Shown: in pieces, positions 1 through 8,906 of the stretch
Position numbering within the stretch: position 1 is the stretch's first letter
How the letters are laid out: each line of letters begins with the position of its first letter
Assembly (NCBI RefSeq): GCF_900108245.1
Contig: NZ_FNUY01000003.1
Coordinates: 62,001-126,000, forward strand
DNA length: 64,000 nt
DNA from: Allobosea lathyri
GTDB lineage: Bacteria; Pseudomonadota; Alphaproteobacteria; Rhizobiales; Beijerinckiaceae
Reading direction: 5' to 3'
Translations under genes and position numbers: made by a program
Notes under the pieces: model-generated
What the model saw: the letters and a program-made list of their open reading frames with translations, nothing else
Told to the model about the DNA's origin: nothing
Databases searched by the model: none

Positions 1-172
1 CGAGCGAAATCCGGGTATTGTCGACCAGCGCAATCGCTGTGCCGTCGCCGGCGAGCGAGAGCAGGCGCGCCTCGACCGTCTTGCCGACAGCCAGCTCCGA
101 CGCCGGCGCGAGCGCCTGCAGCAGGGTGGCCAAATTCTGGCTCTGGATGAGCGCGGCGAGGTTCATTGGCAT
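1..172 (-). CDS. Partial CDS: N-terminus of a possible FliK-type (flagellar hook-length control) protein
   Basis: The reverse strand is open from an ATG at 172 (or an in-frame ATG at 166) to the window edge, about 57 codons. The peptide begins MPMNLAALIQSQNLATLLQA and continues with a small barrel-like stretch (VGKTVEARLLSLAGDGTAIA). That layout resembles the N-termini of alphaproteobacterial FliK/Flg_hook proteins, but the C-terminal domain that would settle it lies outside the window. Codon use is GC-rich and coding-like. No strong ribosome-binding site is visible. The FliK assignment is a guess from pattern. Confidence 0.45.
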   Translation of the reverse strand, partial: MPMNLAALIQSQNLATLLQALAPASELAVGKTVEARLLSLAGDGTAIALVDNTRISL

Positions 173-188
173 TGGCCGTGAGCGTGAC

Positions 189-216
189 GCTTAAACCCTG
201 ACATGAAAGTTTAAGC
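189..216. promoter_or_regulatory. Perfect inverted repeat between divergent genes
   Basis: GCTTAAAC (189-196) and GTTTAAGC (209-216) are perfect 8-bp arms around a 12-nt spacer. The repeat lies just upstream of the leftward partial gene (start 172) and 130 bp before the rightward aldo/keto reductase. It could be an operator for either gene or a promoter-proximal hairpin. No regulator is encoded next to it in the window. Confidence 0.4.
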
Positions 217-345
217 ATTTCCTTGCGTTGGGAGTGCCGGGGCTGAGGAGCGGCGCAGCCCGCAGGGGCGTGCTGCGCAAGTGGTGCTGGCGCCTGCCGC
301 CCCGCTGGGGCAGGCTCGGAAGCCTGACGCGATGGAGTGCTAGCT

Positions 346-1359
346 ATGGATTATCGTCGACTGGGCCAGTCCGGCCTCAAGGTCTCGCCGCTGTGCCTGG
401 GCACGATGATGTTCGGCGGGGCGACCAGCGAAGCGGATTCGCGCGGGATCGTCGACCATGCGCGCGCCGCCGGGATCAATTTCATCGATACGGCCGATGT
501 CTACAATGAAGGGCGCTCCGAGGAGGTCACGGGCCGCGCCATCGCGGCGAACCGGCACGATTGGGTTCTCGCCACCAAGGTCGCCAACAGCATGGGCCCC
601 AGCCCCAACCAGCGCGGGCTCTCGCGCAAATGGGTGATGCAGGCCTGCGAGGACAGCCTGCGCCGGCTCGGCACCGATTTCATCGACATCTACTATCTCC
701 ACAAGGAGGATCACGAGACGCCGCTGGCCGAGACGGTGCGCGCGATCGGCGACCTCGTGCGCCAAGGCAAGATCCGGCATTTCGGCATCTCGAACTACCG
801 CTCCTGGCGGCTCGCCGAGATCTGCCGCCTCTGCGACGATCTCGGCATCGACCGGCCGATCGTCAGCCAACCCTATTACAACGCGCTGAACCGCATGCCG
901 GAGGTGGAACATCTGCCGGCCTGCGGCCATTTCGGCCTCGGCGTCGCCTCCTATTCGCCGCTGGCGCGTGGCGTTCTGACCGCGAAATACGAGCCGGGCC
1001 AGGCGCCCCAGGAGGGAACGCGGGCCGCGAGCGGCGACAAGCGGATCATGCAGACCGAATGGCGCGAGGAAAGCCTCGTCATTGCCCAGACGATCAAGGC
1101 ACATGCCGCAGCGCGCGGCCTGACGCCGATCCAGTTCGCGGTGCGCTGGGTGCTGAACAACAAGCTCATGACGGCGGCGATCGCCGGGCCGCGCACGCTG
1201 GAGCAATGGCAGGGTTATCTCGCGGCCCTCGACGCCGACTTTACGGCGGAAGACGAGGCGCTGGTCGACTCTCTCGTTCCGGCCGGCCACCCCTCGACGC
1301 CGGGCTACAGCGATCCGGCCTATCCGCTGGAAGGACGGATCAGCCGCACCGGCGTCTGA
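346..1359 (+). CDS. Aldo/keto reductase
   Basis: This is a 337-residue cytosolic NADP(H)-dependent oxidoreductase that probably reduces a carbonyl; the substrate is unknown. The AKR tetrad is visible as D48 and Y53 (FIDTADVY), K78 (VLATK) and H119 (YYLHKED). An N-terminal RRLGQSGLKVSPLCLGTM strand and a C-terminal NADP-binding region complete the TIM barrel at full family length. ATG 346 is preferred over the in-frame GTG 337 because GGAG (334-337) lies 8 nt upstream of it. It stands alone, with 100 bp before the next gene. Confidence 0.9.
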   Translation: MDYRRLGQSGLKVSPLCLGTMMFGGATSEADSRGIVDHARAAGINFIDTADVYNEGRSEEVTGRAIAANRHDWVLATKVANSMGPSPNQRGLSRKWVMQACEDSLRRLGTDFIDIYYLHKEDHETPLAETVRAIGDLVRQGKIRHFGISNYRSWRLAEICRLCDDLGIDRPIVSQPYYNALNRMPEVEHLPACGHFGLGVASYSPLARGVLTAKYEPGQAPQEGTRAASGDKRIMQTEWREESLVIAQTIKAHAAARGLTPIQFAVRWVLNNKLMTAAIAGPRTLEQWQGYLAALDADFTAEDEALVDSLVPAGHPSTPGYSDPAYPLEGRISRTGV

Positions 1360-1460
1360 CGATTGCGTCAGGCGGCAGAAAGGGGTTTGCCATCGCGGCC
1401 ATGCATACCTAACTGGACGACGGGGGAGCTGCCGGGCGGCACGGCGGCACCGAAGCGGCG

Positions 1461-3302
1461 ATGCGGGGGTTTATGGCGGTCGAAGGTGTCACGGGCGACC
1501 TGATCAAGGTCGTAAGCCTGCTCGGGGCGGGGGTCGTCGCGGTGCCGCTGTTCCGGCGTCTCGGACTGGGCTCCGTGCTGGGCTATTTCAGCGCCGGGCT
1601 CGCGATCGGGCCCTATGGGCTTGGGCTGTTTGGCAATCCTGAATCCGTGCTGCATGTCGCCGAATTCGGCGTCGTGATGTTCCTCTTCATCATCGGGCTG
1701 GAAATGCAGCCCTCGCGGCTGTGGAACCTGAGGCGCGAAATCTTCGGCCTCGGCGTCGCGCAGGTGACCCTGTGCGGGGCGTTGCTGACCGGGGTCGGCG
1801 TCGTCTACGGGCTGCCCCTGCCGGCCGCCTTCCTCGCCGGCATGGGCTTCGTGCTCTCATCGACCGCTGTCGTCATGCAGATGCTGAACGAGCGTGGCGA
1901 GACCTCGACGCCGCAAGGCCAGCAGGCCGTCTCGATCCTGTTGCTCGAAGATCTGGCGATCGTGCCGTTGCTGGCGATTGCGGCGTTCCTGGCTCCGTTC
2001 AAGAACAGCAGCGACGATGCCTGGCTGTCCTTCGGCATCGGGCTCGCCTGCGTCGCGGGGCTGGTCGCGGCGGGGCGCTGGCTGCTCAATCCGATGTTCC
2101 GCATCCTTGCCCTGGCGCAGGCGCGCGAGGTGATGACGGCTGCGGCCCTGCTGGTCGTGCTCGGCTCGGCGCTGCTGATGCAGCTCGGCGGGCTTTCGAT
2201 GGCGATGGGCGCGTTCCTGGCCGGCGTATTGCTATCGGAATCGAGTTTCCGCCATCAGCTCGAAGCCGATATCGAGCCGTTCCGCGGCATCCTGCTCGGC
2301 CTGTTCTTCCTCGCGGTCGGCATGTCGCTGGATCTGGGCGTCATCGTCCGCGAATGGGCGCTGATCGCCTTGTCCGTGCTCGCCTTCATGGCGGTCAAGG
2401 CGACCGGCATCTTCATCGTCGCCAAGCTTTTCAAATCCAAGACGCGCGAGGCGATCACGCGCGTCGCGCTGTTCTCGCAGGGCGGCGAATTCGCCTTCGT
2501 GCTTTACGCTGCGGCGCTGTCTGCGGGCATCTTCGACGCGCATATCAATGCGGTGGCGAGCGCCACTGTCATTCTGTCGATGGCGCTGACGCCGCTGCTC
2601 GTGATCGCGCTCGACCGCTATCTGCCGCCGGAGGAGACCTCGCTCGACGGCGTCGACGTCGCCGACGGTCTCAACGGCCGGACGCTGATCATCGGCTTCG
2701 GACGCTTCGGGCAGGTCGCCAGCCAATCGCTGCTGGCGCGCGGGTTCAGCGTCTCGATCATCGAGGTCGATGTCGAGCTGATCACGGCAGCGGCCGATTT
2801 CGGCTTCAAGGTGCATTATGGCGACGGCACGCGTCCGGAAATCCTGCATGCGTCGGGGGCCGGGCAGGCGGAGGCGGTGCTGATCTGCGTCGATAATCGC
2901 GCCACCTCCGACAGGATCGTGGCGGTGGCGCAGGAGAACTTCCCGCACGCCAAGCTGTTCGTGCGCGCCTATGATCGCGGCCATGCGATGGACCTGATCC
3001 GCGTCGGCGTCGAGTACCAGATCCGCGAGACTTTCGAATCCGCGATGGCCTTCGGCACTGCCGTGCTGCTGGGCATGGGCGTGCCGGAGGAGGAGGCGCG
3101 CGAAATCGCCGAGGATGTCCGCCGTCGCGACGAGGAGCGGCTCGATCTGCAGGTGGCGAGCGACATCCATGCCGGCGGCAATCTGGTTCGCGGCAATGCG
3201 CCGACGCCCGCGCCCCTGACCAAGCCGACACCTGCGCCACTGACCAAGCCGAAGGCGGCCGGCAAGATCCACGGCAACATGCCCGACGATTACGGCGAAT
3301 GA
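1461..3302 (+). CDS. Monovalent cation:proton antiporter-2 (CPA2), KefB/KefC-type
   Basis: This is an inner-membrane K+(Na+)/H+ antiporter of 613 residues. About twelve hydrophobic segments fill residues 10-390 (Na+/H+ exchanger fold). A TrkA-N/RCK domain follows, with the nucleotide motif GFGRFGQ near residue 410. A hydrophilic tail ends in two tandem copies of PTPAPLTKP. No KefF/KefG-like ancillary gene lies nearby. The start may be ATG 1461 or ATG 1473, and neither has a clear Shine-Dalgarno site. The family is clear, but KefB, KefC and other CPA2 members cannot be told apart by eye. Confidence 0.88.
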   Translation: MRGFMAVEGVTGDLIKVVSLLGAGVVAVPLFRRLGLGSVLGYFSAGLAIGPYGLGLFGNPESVLHVAEFGVVMFLFIIGLEMQPSRLWNLRREIFGLGVAQVTLCGALLTGVGVVYGLPLPAAFLAGMGFVLSSTAVVMQMLNERGETSTPQGQQAVSILLLEDLAIVPLLAIAAFLAPFKNSSDDAWLSFGIGLACVAGLVAAGRWLLNPMFRILALAQAREVMTAAALLVVLGSALLMQLGGLSMAMGAFLAGVLLSESSFRHQLEADIEPFRGILLGLFFLAVGMSLDLGVIVREWALIALSVLAFMAVKATGIFIVAKLFKSKTREAITRVALFSQGGEFAFVLYAAALSAGIFDAHINAVASATVILSMALTPLLVIALDRYLPPEETSLDGVDVADGLNGRTLIIGFGRFGQVASQSLLARGFSVSIIEVDVELITAAADFGFKVHYGDGTRPEILHASGAGQAEAVLICVDNRATSDRIVAVAQENFPHAKLFVRAYDRGHAMDLIRVGVEYQIRETFESAMAFGTAVLLGMGVPEEEAREIAEDVRRRDEERLDLQVASDIHAGGNLVRGNAPTPAPLTKPTPAPLTKPKAAGKIHGNMPDDYGE

Positions 3303-3324
3303 TCCACCGTTAGCGCTGGGCTGC

Positions 3325-3657
3325 TCAGTTCACGACGCAGAAGCCGCCGACGACGACGTCGCTGCGGCACCAGGGCTTCTTGGCGTCGTCATTGATCGTG
3401 AGCCGGAGCGGCGTCGGCTCGAGGGCCGCCGTGGTCGCGGGCGGGAAGGGGGCTCGCTCTGGCTTGCCGATCTGGGCCGCCGCTGCGCGCGATGAAAGAC
3501 CCACGCCGGGTATGATGAGAAGGCCGCGGCTGGTGTTCGAGGTCGCCGGAGTGGGGCTGGTCTTGCCGCCGCCAAAACGCATTTTTCTGGCCTCGGCGAC
3601 CGCGGGCAGCAAGGTGGTTGCGAGGACGAGGCAGGCGATCTTGAGCGCGCGGTTCAT
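3325..3657 (-). CDS. Small secreted protein with Cys-rich C-terminal tail, function unknown
   Basis: This encodes a 110-residue protein that I do not recognise. A Sec signal peptide is visible (NRALKIACLVLATTLLPAVAEA, cleavage after AEA). A Pro/Ser/Thr-rich middle follows, and then a compact end, KPWCRSDVVVGGFCVVN, with two cysteines 11 residues apart that could form a disulfide. It is probably periplasmic or exported. A DNA stretch encoding nearly the same tail recurs at 5239-5289. It is convergent with the antiporter gene and followed by the TetR gene on the same strand. Confidence 0.7.
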   Translation of the reverse strand: MNRALKIACLVLATTLLPAVAEARKMRFGGGKTSPTPATSNTSRGLLIIPGVGLSSRAAAAQIGKPERAPFPPATTAALEPTPLRLTINDDAKKPWCRSDVVVGGFCVVN

Positions 3658-3727
3658 GATGCAAATCTCCGACCCTGGCTAAAATGCCCGAGTTCGCGGC
3701 GCGAGCAACAGGAGCTTCCGATCAACC

Positions 3728-4375
3728 TCAGCGAGCCGTTAACGCGATTGTCGATGCAGCGGCGCTGCCGGGCGCCACCATCAGGGCCTCCCAGGCGGCC
3801 ATGGCACCACGCGCAATCGCCTCGAGCATCGGGCGCGAGGCACCGTCGCGGGCCTGGATCGACATGCCCTGCTGCACCGTGACGTAATAGCTCGCGATCG
3901 CGCGCGCATCGATGGAGGCTGGCAATTCGCCGGCAAGGATGGCGCTGCGCAGCCGCGCTTCGATGGCATCGACGCTTCCCGCGCGCATCTCCCGCAGGAT
4001 CCGGCTCGTCTCATCGCCGACGCCGACGGCGTTCACGGCCGAGAGCACGACCATGCATCCGGGCGGGCGGCCCGGGCGCGTGAAGGTCTCGGCGCTGGCC
4101 AGCAGGAAGCCCTCGAGAGCGGCGCGCGCGGTATCCGCCTGCCTGAGCGGCGCGACGATATCGTCGCTCTCGGTCTCCGAGAAATAAGCGATCGCTTCGC
4201 GGTAAAGCGCCTCCTTGCTGCCGAAAGCGGCGTAGAGACTGGGCGAATTGATCTGCATGGCCTCGGTGAGATCGCTCATCGAGGTCGCCTGATAGCCGCG
4301 ATCCCAGAACACCGTCATGGCGCGGGCCAAGGCGGATTCGCGGTCGAAACTGCGCGGACGCCCGCGTTCGGCCAT
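3728..4375 (-). CDS. TetR/AcrR-family transcriptional regulator
   Basis: This is a 215-residue repressor. An N-terminal TetR helix-turn-helix is visible (residues about 10-55, MSDLTEAMQINSPSLYAAFGSKEALYREA), followed by an all-helical ligand domain containing PPGCMVVLSAVNAV. ATG 4375 is chosen because MAERGRPRSFD is a normal family start and AAAGG lies upstream. It is divergent from the SDR gene at 4477, with a shared 101-bp intergenic region carrying two similar operator-like copies. It most likely represses itself and the SDR gene. Confidence 0.9.
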   Translation of the reverse strand: MAERGRPRSFDRESALARAMTVFWDRGYQATSMSDLTEAMQINSPSLYAAFGSKEALYREAIAYFSETESDDIVAPLRQADTARAALEGFLLASAETFTRPGRPPGCMVVLSAVNAVGVGDETSRILREMRAGSVDAIEARLRSAILAGELPASIDARAIASYYVTVQQGMSIQARDGASRPMLEAIARGAMAAWEALMVAPGSAAASTIALTAR

Positions 4376-4389
4376 GGCTTCAACCTTTC

Positions 4390-4460
4390 TGTGTCGATCG
4401 ATATATATTCCCTTGACGGCGCTGGGCAAGCCCTCCATGTTTTATGTATCGATCAACACA
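4390..4460. promoter_or_regulatory. Paired TetR operator candidates between the TetR and SDR genes
   Basis: Site 1 (4390-4405) reads TATATCGATCGACACA on the minus strand. Site 2 (4445-4460) reads TGTATCGATCAACACA on the plus strand. They match at 13 of 16 positions and face each other, each oriented toward its own gene. Each contains the palindromic core ATCGAT. Site 2 ends 16 nt before the SDR start codon. This is the expected layout for a TetR protein controlling a divergent pair. Confidence 0.65.
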
Positions 4461-4476
4461 TAAATGGAGCGGACCA

Positions 4477-5217
4477 ATGTCCCGCCTATCTGGAAAACGT
4501 GCCCTCGTGACCGGCGGTAGCCGCGGGATCGGCGCGGCCATCGCCCTTCGCCTGGCCCAGGAAGGCGCCGATGTCGCGCTGACCTATGAGCGCTCCGCCG
4601 ACAAGGCAGCCGAGATCGTGCGAGCGATCGAGGCGCTGGGCCGCAAGGGTGTCGCGATCGCCGCCGACAGCGCCGATGTTGCGGCGGTGAAGGGGGGCGT
4701 CGAAAAGGCGGTCTCCGCCTTAGGCGGACTCGACATCCTCGTGAACAATGCCGGCATCTGGCGCGGCGGGCCGGTCTCCGAATGGACGCTTGAGGATATC
4801 GACGCGACGCTCGCGGTGAATGTGCGCGCCGTCGTGGTGGCGTCCCAGGCGGCTTCGGCCCATCTCGGCGAGGGCGGCCGGATCATCTCGATTGGCTCCT
4901 GCCTGGCCGAGCGGGTGGTCGAGCAGGGCGCGACGCTCTATGCGATGAGCAAGGCCGCGCTGATCGGCTTCACCAAGGGGCTGGCCCGCGATCTCGGCCC
5001 GCGCGGCATTACAGTCAATATCGTCCATCCCGGCTCGACCGATACCGACATGAACCCGGCTGCGGGCGCGCAGGCCGATGCGCAGCGGGCGAAGATGGCG
5101 ATCCCGCGCTATGGCAAGCCCGACGACATCGCCGGAATGGTCGCCTATCTCGCGAGCGAGGAGGCCCGCTTCGTGACCGGCGCCGGCTTCGCCATCGATG
5201 GCGGCGTCAACACCTGA
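4477..5217 (+). CDS. SDR-family oxidoreductase (FabG-like)
   Basis: This is a 246-residue classical short-chain dehydrogenase using NAD(P). The cofactor loop TGGSRGIG is at residues 12-19, followed by NNAG. The catalytic serine lies in SIGSC and the catalytic pair is Y155/K159 (YAMSK). The length is typical. ATG 4477 is chosen because GGAGCGGA precedes it; an upstream in-frame ATG at 4444 lies inside the operator. The neighbouring TetR regulator suggests an inducible detoxification role rather than housekeeping fatty-acid synthesis. The substrate is unknown. Confidence 0.9.
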   Translation: MSRLSGKRALVTGGSRGIGAAIALRLAQEGADVALTYERSADKAAEIVRAIEALGRKGVAIAADSADVAAVKGGVEKAVSALGGLDILVNNAGIWRGGPVSEWTLEDIDATLAVNVRAVVVASQAASAHLGEGGRIISIGSCLAERVVEQGATLYAMSKAALIGFTKGLARDLGPRGITVNIVHPGSTDTDMNPAAGAQADAQRAKMAIPRYGKPDDIAGMVAYLASEEARFVTGAGFAIDGGVNT

Positions 5218-5238
5218 AGGCAGGCAGCGTGCGGCGGC

Positions 5239-5289
5239 TCAGTTGAGAACGCAGAAGCCGCCGCCTACGACGCCTGTCCGGCATTCCTG
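5239..5289 (-). pseudogene. Orphan 3' fragment related to the small secreted protein at 3325-3657
   Basis: Read on the minus strand, this stretch encodes QECRTGVVGGGFCVLN and a stop, matching the tail CRSDVVVGGFCVVN of the secreted protein about 1.6 kb away. DNA identity is also obvious across roughly 46 bp. No start codon or signal peptide belongs to it. It begins just after the stop of the MBL-fold gene and in a different frame. It is a gene remnant, or a tail that a frameshift would attach to the MBL protein. Confidence 0.55.
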
Positions 5290-5293
5290 CCGG

Positions 5294-6118
5294 TCAGTTG
5301 CCGGGCAGCACGATGATGGTTGGCCTTGCCGGCAGGGCGGATTTGGCGATGGTGATCGTGGATGTGGCGCGCCGTTCGACCGGCCATAGATCCTGCGAGC
5401 GCGCCAGGAAGCGGTTCAGGCTCGAACCGCCGAAGAAATGCATCGGGATCATCACCTTGGCCTGGAGGGATTTCAGCACCTCGACCATGCCCTCCTGATC
5501 GAGCGTATAGCTGCCATCGACCGGGAACAGCACGACATCGACGCGGCCGAGCGCGCGCAGATGCCCGGGTTCCAGCGGGTGATGGAGGTGGCCGAGATGG
5601 GCGATGCAGAGATCGCCGATCTCGAAGACGAACATTGAATTGCCGTCGAAATCCGTCGAGCCCGAATAGGAGCGGATGTTGGTTGGCACATTGCGCACCC
5701 GCAAGTCGCCGAGCGTGATCTCATGCTTGGCGGCGCCGGCTCCCGTGGGGTCCCAGCCCGGCAGGACCTGCTTGATGGCGGGGTCGGGATTGCGCGAGTT
5801 GTGCGTCGAATGCGCCTTGTTCATCGTCGCGATGTCCGGCGTCTCAGGCGGGCGGACATAGTCGTTATAGTCGGTAGCGGCCTTGATGCCGCCCGGCGTC
5901 TCGATCAGGAAGGTGGCGTGGCCGACGAAAGTCAGGCGCGCCTCGCCTTTTGCGAGATTGACCGGATGGGTCAGGTTGGCGCGCTGGATCGGCAGCATGA
6001 GGCCCGCCATTTCGGGGCGGCAGCCGGGTTCGTCGGACTGGGCGCGTGAGGGCACGGCGAGGAGGGCGGCGGCAAACAGCGCCAGTGCGCTTGGCAACAG
6101 CATCTTCGACACGCGCAT
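5294..6118 (-). CDS. Secreted MBL-fold metallohydrolase (UlaG-like)
   Basis: This is a 274-residue protein with a Sec signal peptide (LLPSALALFAAALLAVPSRA), so it is probably periplasmic. Motifs of the UlaG-like metallo-beta-lactamase group are visible: VGHATFLIET, AHLGHLHH, an aspartate in PVDGSYT, and a late histidine in MIPMHFFGG. The first metal motif HxHxDH is not in its usual form; KAHSTHNS occupies that place. The substrate is unknown. The downstream sequence carries the orphan tail described at 5239. Confidence 0.8.
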   Translation of the reverse strand: MRVSKMLLPSALALFAAALLAVPSRAQSDEPGCRPEMAGLMLPIQRANLTHPVNLAKGEARLTFVGHATFLIETPGGIKAATDYNDYVRPPETPDIATMNKAHSTHNSRNPDPAIKQVLPGWDPTGAGAAKHEITLGDLRVRNVPTNIRSYSGSTDFDGNSMFVFEIGDLCIAHLGHLHHPLEPGHLRALGRVDVVLFPVDGSYTLDQEGMVEVLKSLQAKVMIPMHFFGGSSLNRFLARSQDLWPVERRATSTITIAKSALPARPTIIVLPGN

Positions 6119-6251
6119 CGGCCGCTCCCGTATCCAGTCCCAGCAAGCGGAAGCTGAGGCAAAAGCCGGGCCGGGGGAAGTCTTAGCCGCTGCTCTGGCG
6201 GTTTCGTGAAGCGTGTGCCCGTCGCGAGCGACAAGCGTGGCGTCGGGCTGG

Positions 6252-6851
6252 CTAATGTCCGGCGGGGGTGGCGCCCGGCGCGGTTTGCCTGATCGTCACC
6301 GTCGCACTGGCGAGACGCGCGTAAAGCTTTCTGCGACGAAGCAAAGGCAGCCAGTCATAGAGGAACATTTCTGCCGGCCGCCAGATGACCACCCATCCGA
6401 TAATGACGAAGCTCTCCTGAAGGACCCGCACGAAAGGGCCCTCGAAGCGCTGGGTCAGCGTCCAGCTCAGGAACAGGCAGACGGACAGAACCGCGAAACC
6501 GATCAGAAATGCGAGGCGGCCGTCCCGGAACAGCTCCCGGATCGCGCGCGTCTCCGCTTTCTCCTTGGCGCGGAACCAGCCGGTGATCGCGCTTTCGAGG
6601 TCCGAGGGGGCGCCGCGCTCGTCGCCATCCGACTGAAGATGGATGACGATCTCGATCGGCTGGTCCTTCGGCAGCTCATCCGCCCATTCAACGATGAACT
6701 GCTCAGCCTCGGCGGAGAGGTCGCGCTCGCGGAAGGGAAACGGGTCGAGCGTGTTGAACAGCTGCGCGCTGTCGCGCAGGCGCAATTCGATCGCGGCGGT
6801 CTGTGCTGGAGGCGTCAACGATCGGGTCCGCCTGCTGTGGCTGCACTGCAT
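6252..6851 (-). CDS. Hypothetical inner-membrane protein
   Basis: This 199-residue protein is not recognised. The N-terminal half is acidic and soluble (residues 1-105). Two hydrophobic segments follow (about 113-130, [18 protein letters not shown], and 144-158, [12 protein letters not shown]), then a basic tail with RRRK. The layout resembles small alphaproteobacterial membrane proteins of unknown function. It is divergent from ettA with 128 bp between them. The codon use is coding-like and the hydrophobic pattern makes it unlikely to be a shadow ORF. Confidence 0.7.
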   Translation of the reverse strand: MQCSHSRRTRSLTPPAQTAAIELRLRDSAQLFNTLDPFPFRERDLSAEAEQFIVEWADELPKDQPIEIVIHLQSDGDERGAPSDLESAITGWFRAKEKAETRAIRELFRDGRLAFLIGFAVLSVCLFLSWTLTQRFEGPFVRVLQESFVIIGWVVIWRPAEMFLYDWLPLLRRRKLYARLASATVTIRQTAPGATPAGH

Positions 6852-6979
6852 CCGCTGTAGTGAAGCGGGGACGCGCCGGCAACCGCGCCGGTTGCGGCTT
6901 GGCGCCCGCCTCGCTACATACGCGGCACATTTCCTTGAAAGCCCCGGCCCATCAGTCCGAGAGCGGAGCCTGCACGCTT

Positions 6980-8632
<1,653 letters not shown>

Positions 8633-8646
8633 GGCATCGATGGATC

Positions 8647-8688
8647 AACGAAAAGGCCCCGCGGCGTCCGCCGCGGGGCCTTTTCGTT
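8647..8688 (+). terminator. Rho-independent terminator after ettA
   Basis: There are perfect 20-bp arms (8647-8666 and 8669-8688) with a GC-rich core GGCCCCGCGGCG. The stem is flanked by AAAA and TTTT, starting 14 bp after the ettA stop. It would work in both orientations. Confidence 0.9.
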
Positions 8689-8906
8689 ACGCGCGTGCAC
8701 GCACGGCATGCGTCGTGCGGGGTGGCTAAAGCGGCGGCACTCTGGTCAAAGATGCGCCGCTTTGCCTGCCCCTTTAAGCGGGGCTTAAGGGGGAGCTTCT
8801 ACGGGTGTTTCGCGGCCGCGGCATAGTAATGCTGTAGCTTTGATGAAGTTTTCTATGTCTTGCCGCTCGATCATGGGCGTCAGCGACTGTACTGCGAAGG
8901 TGCGTT

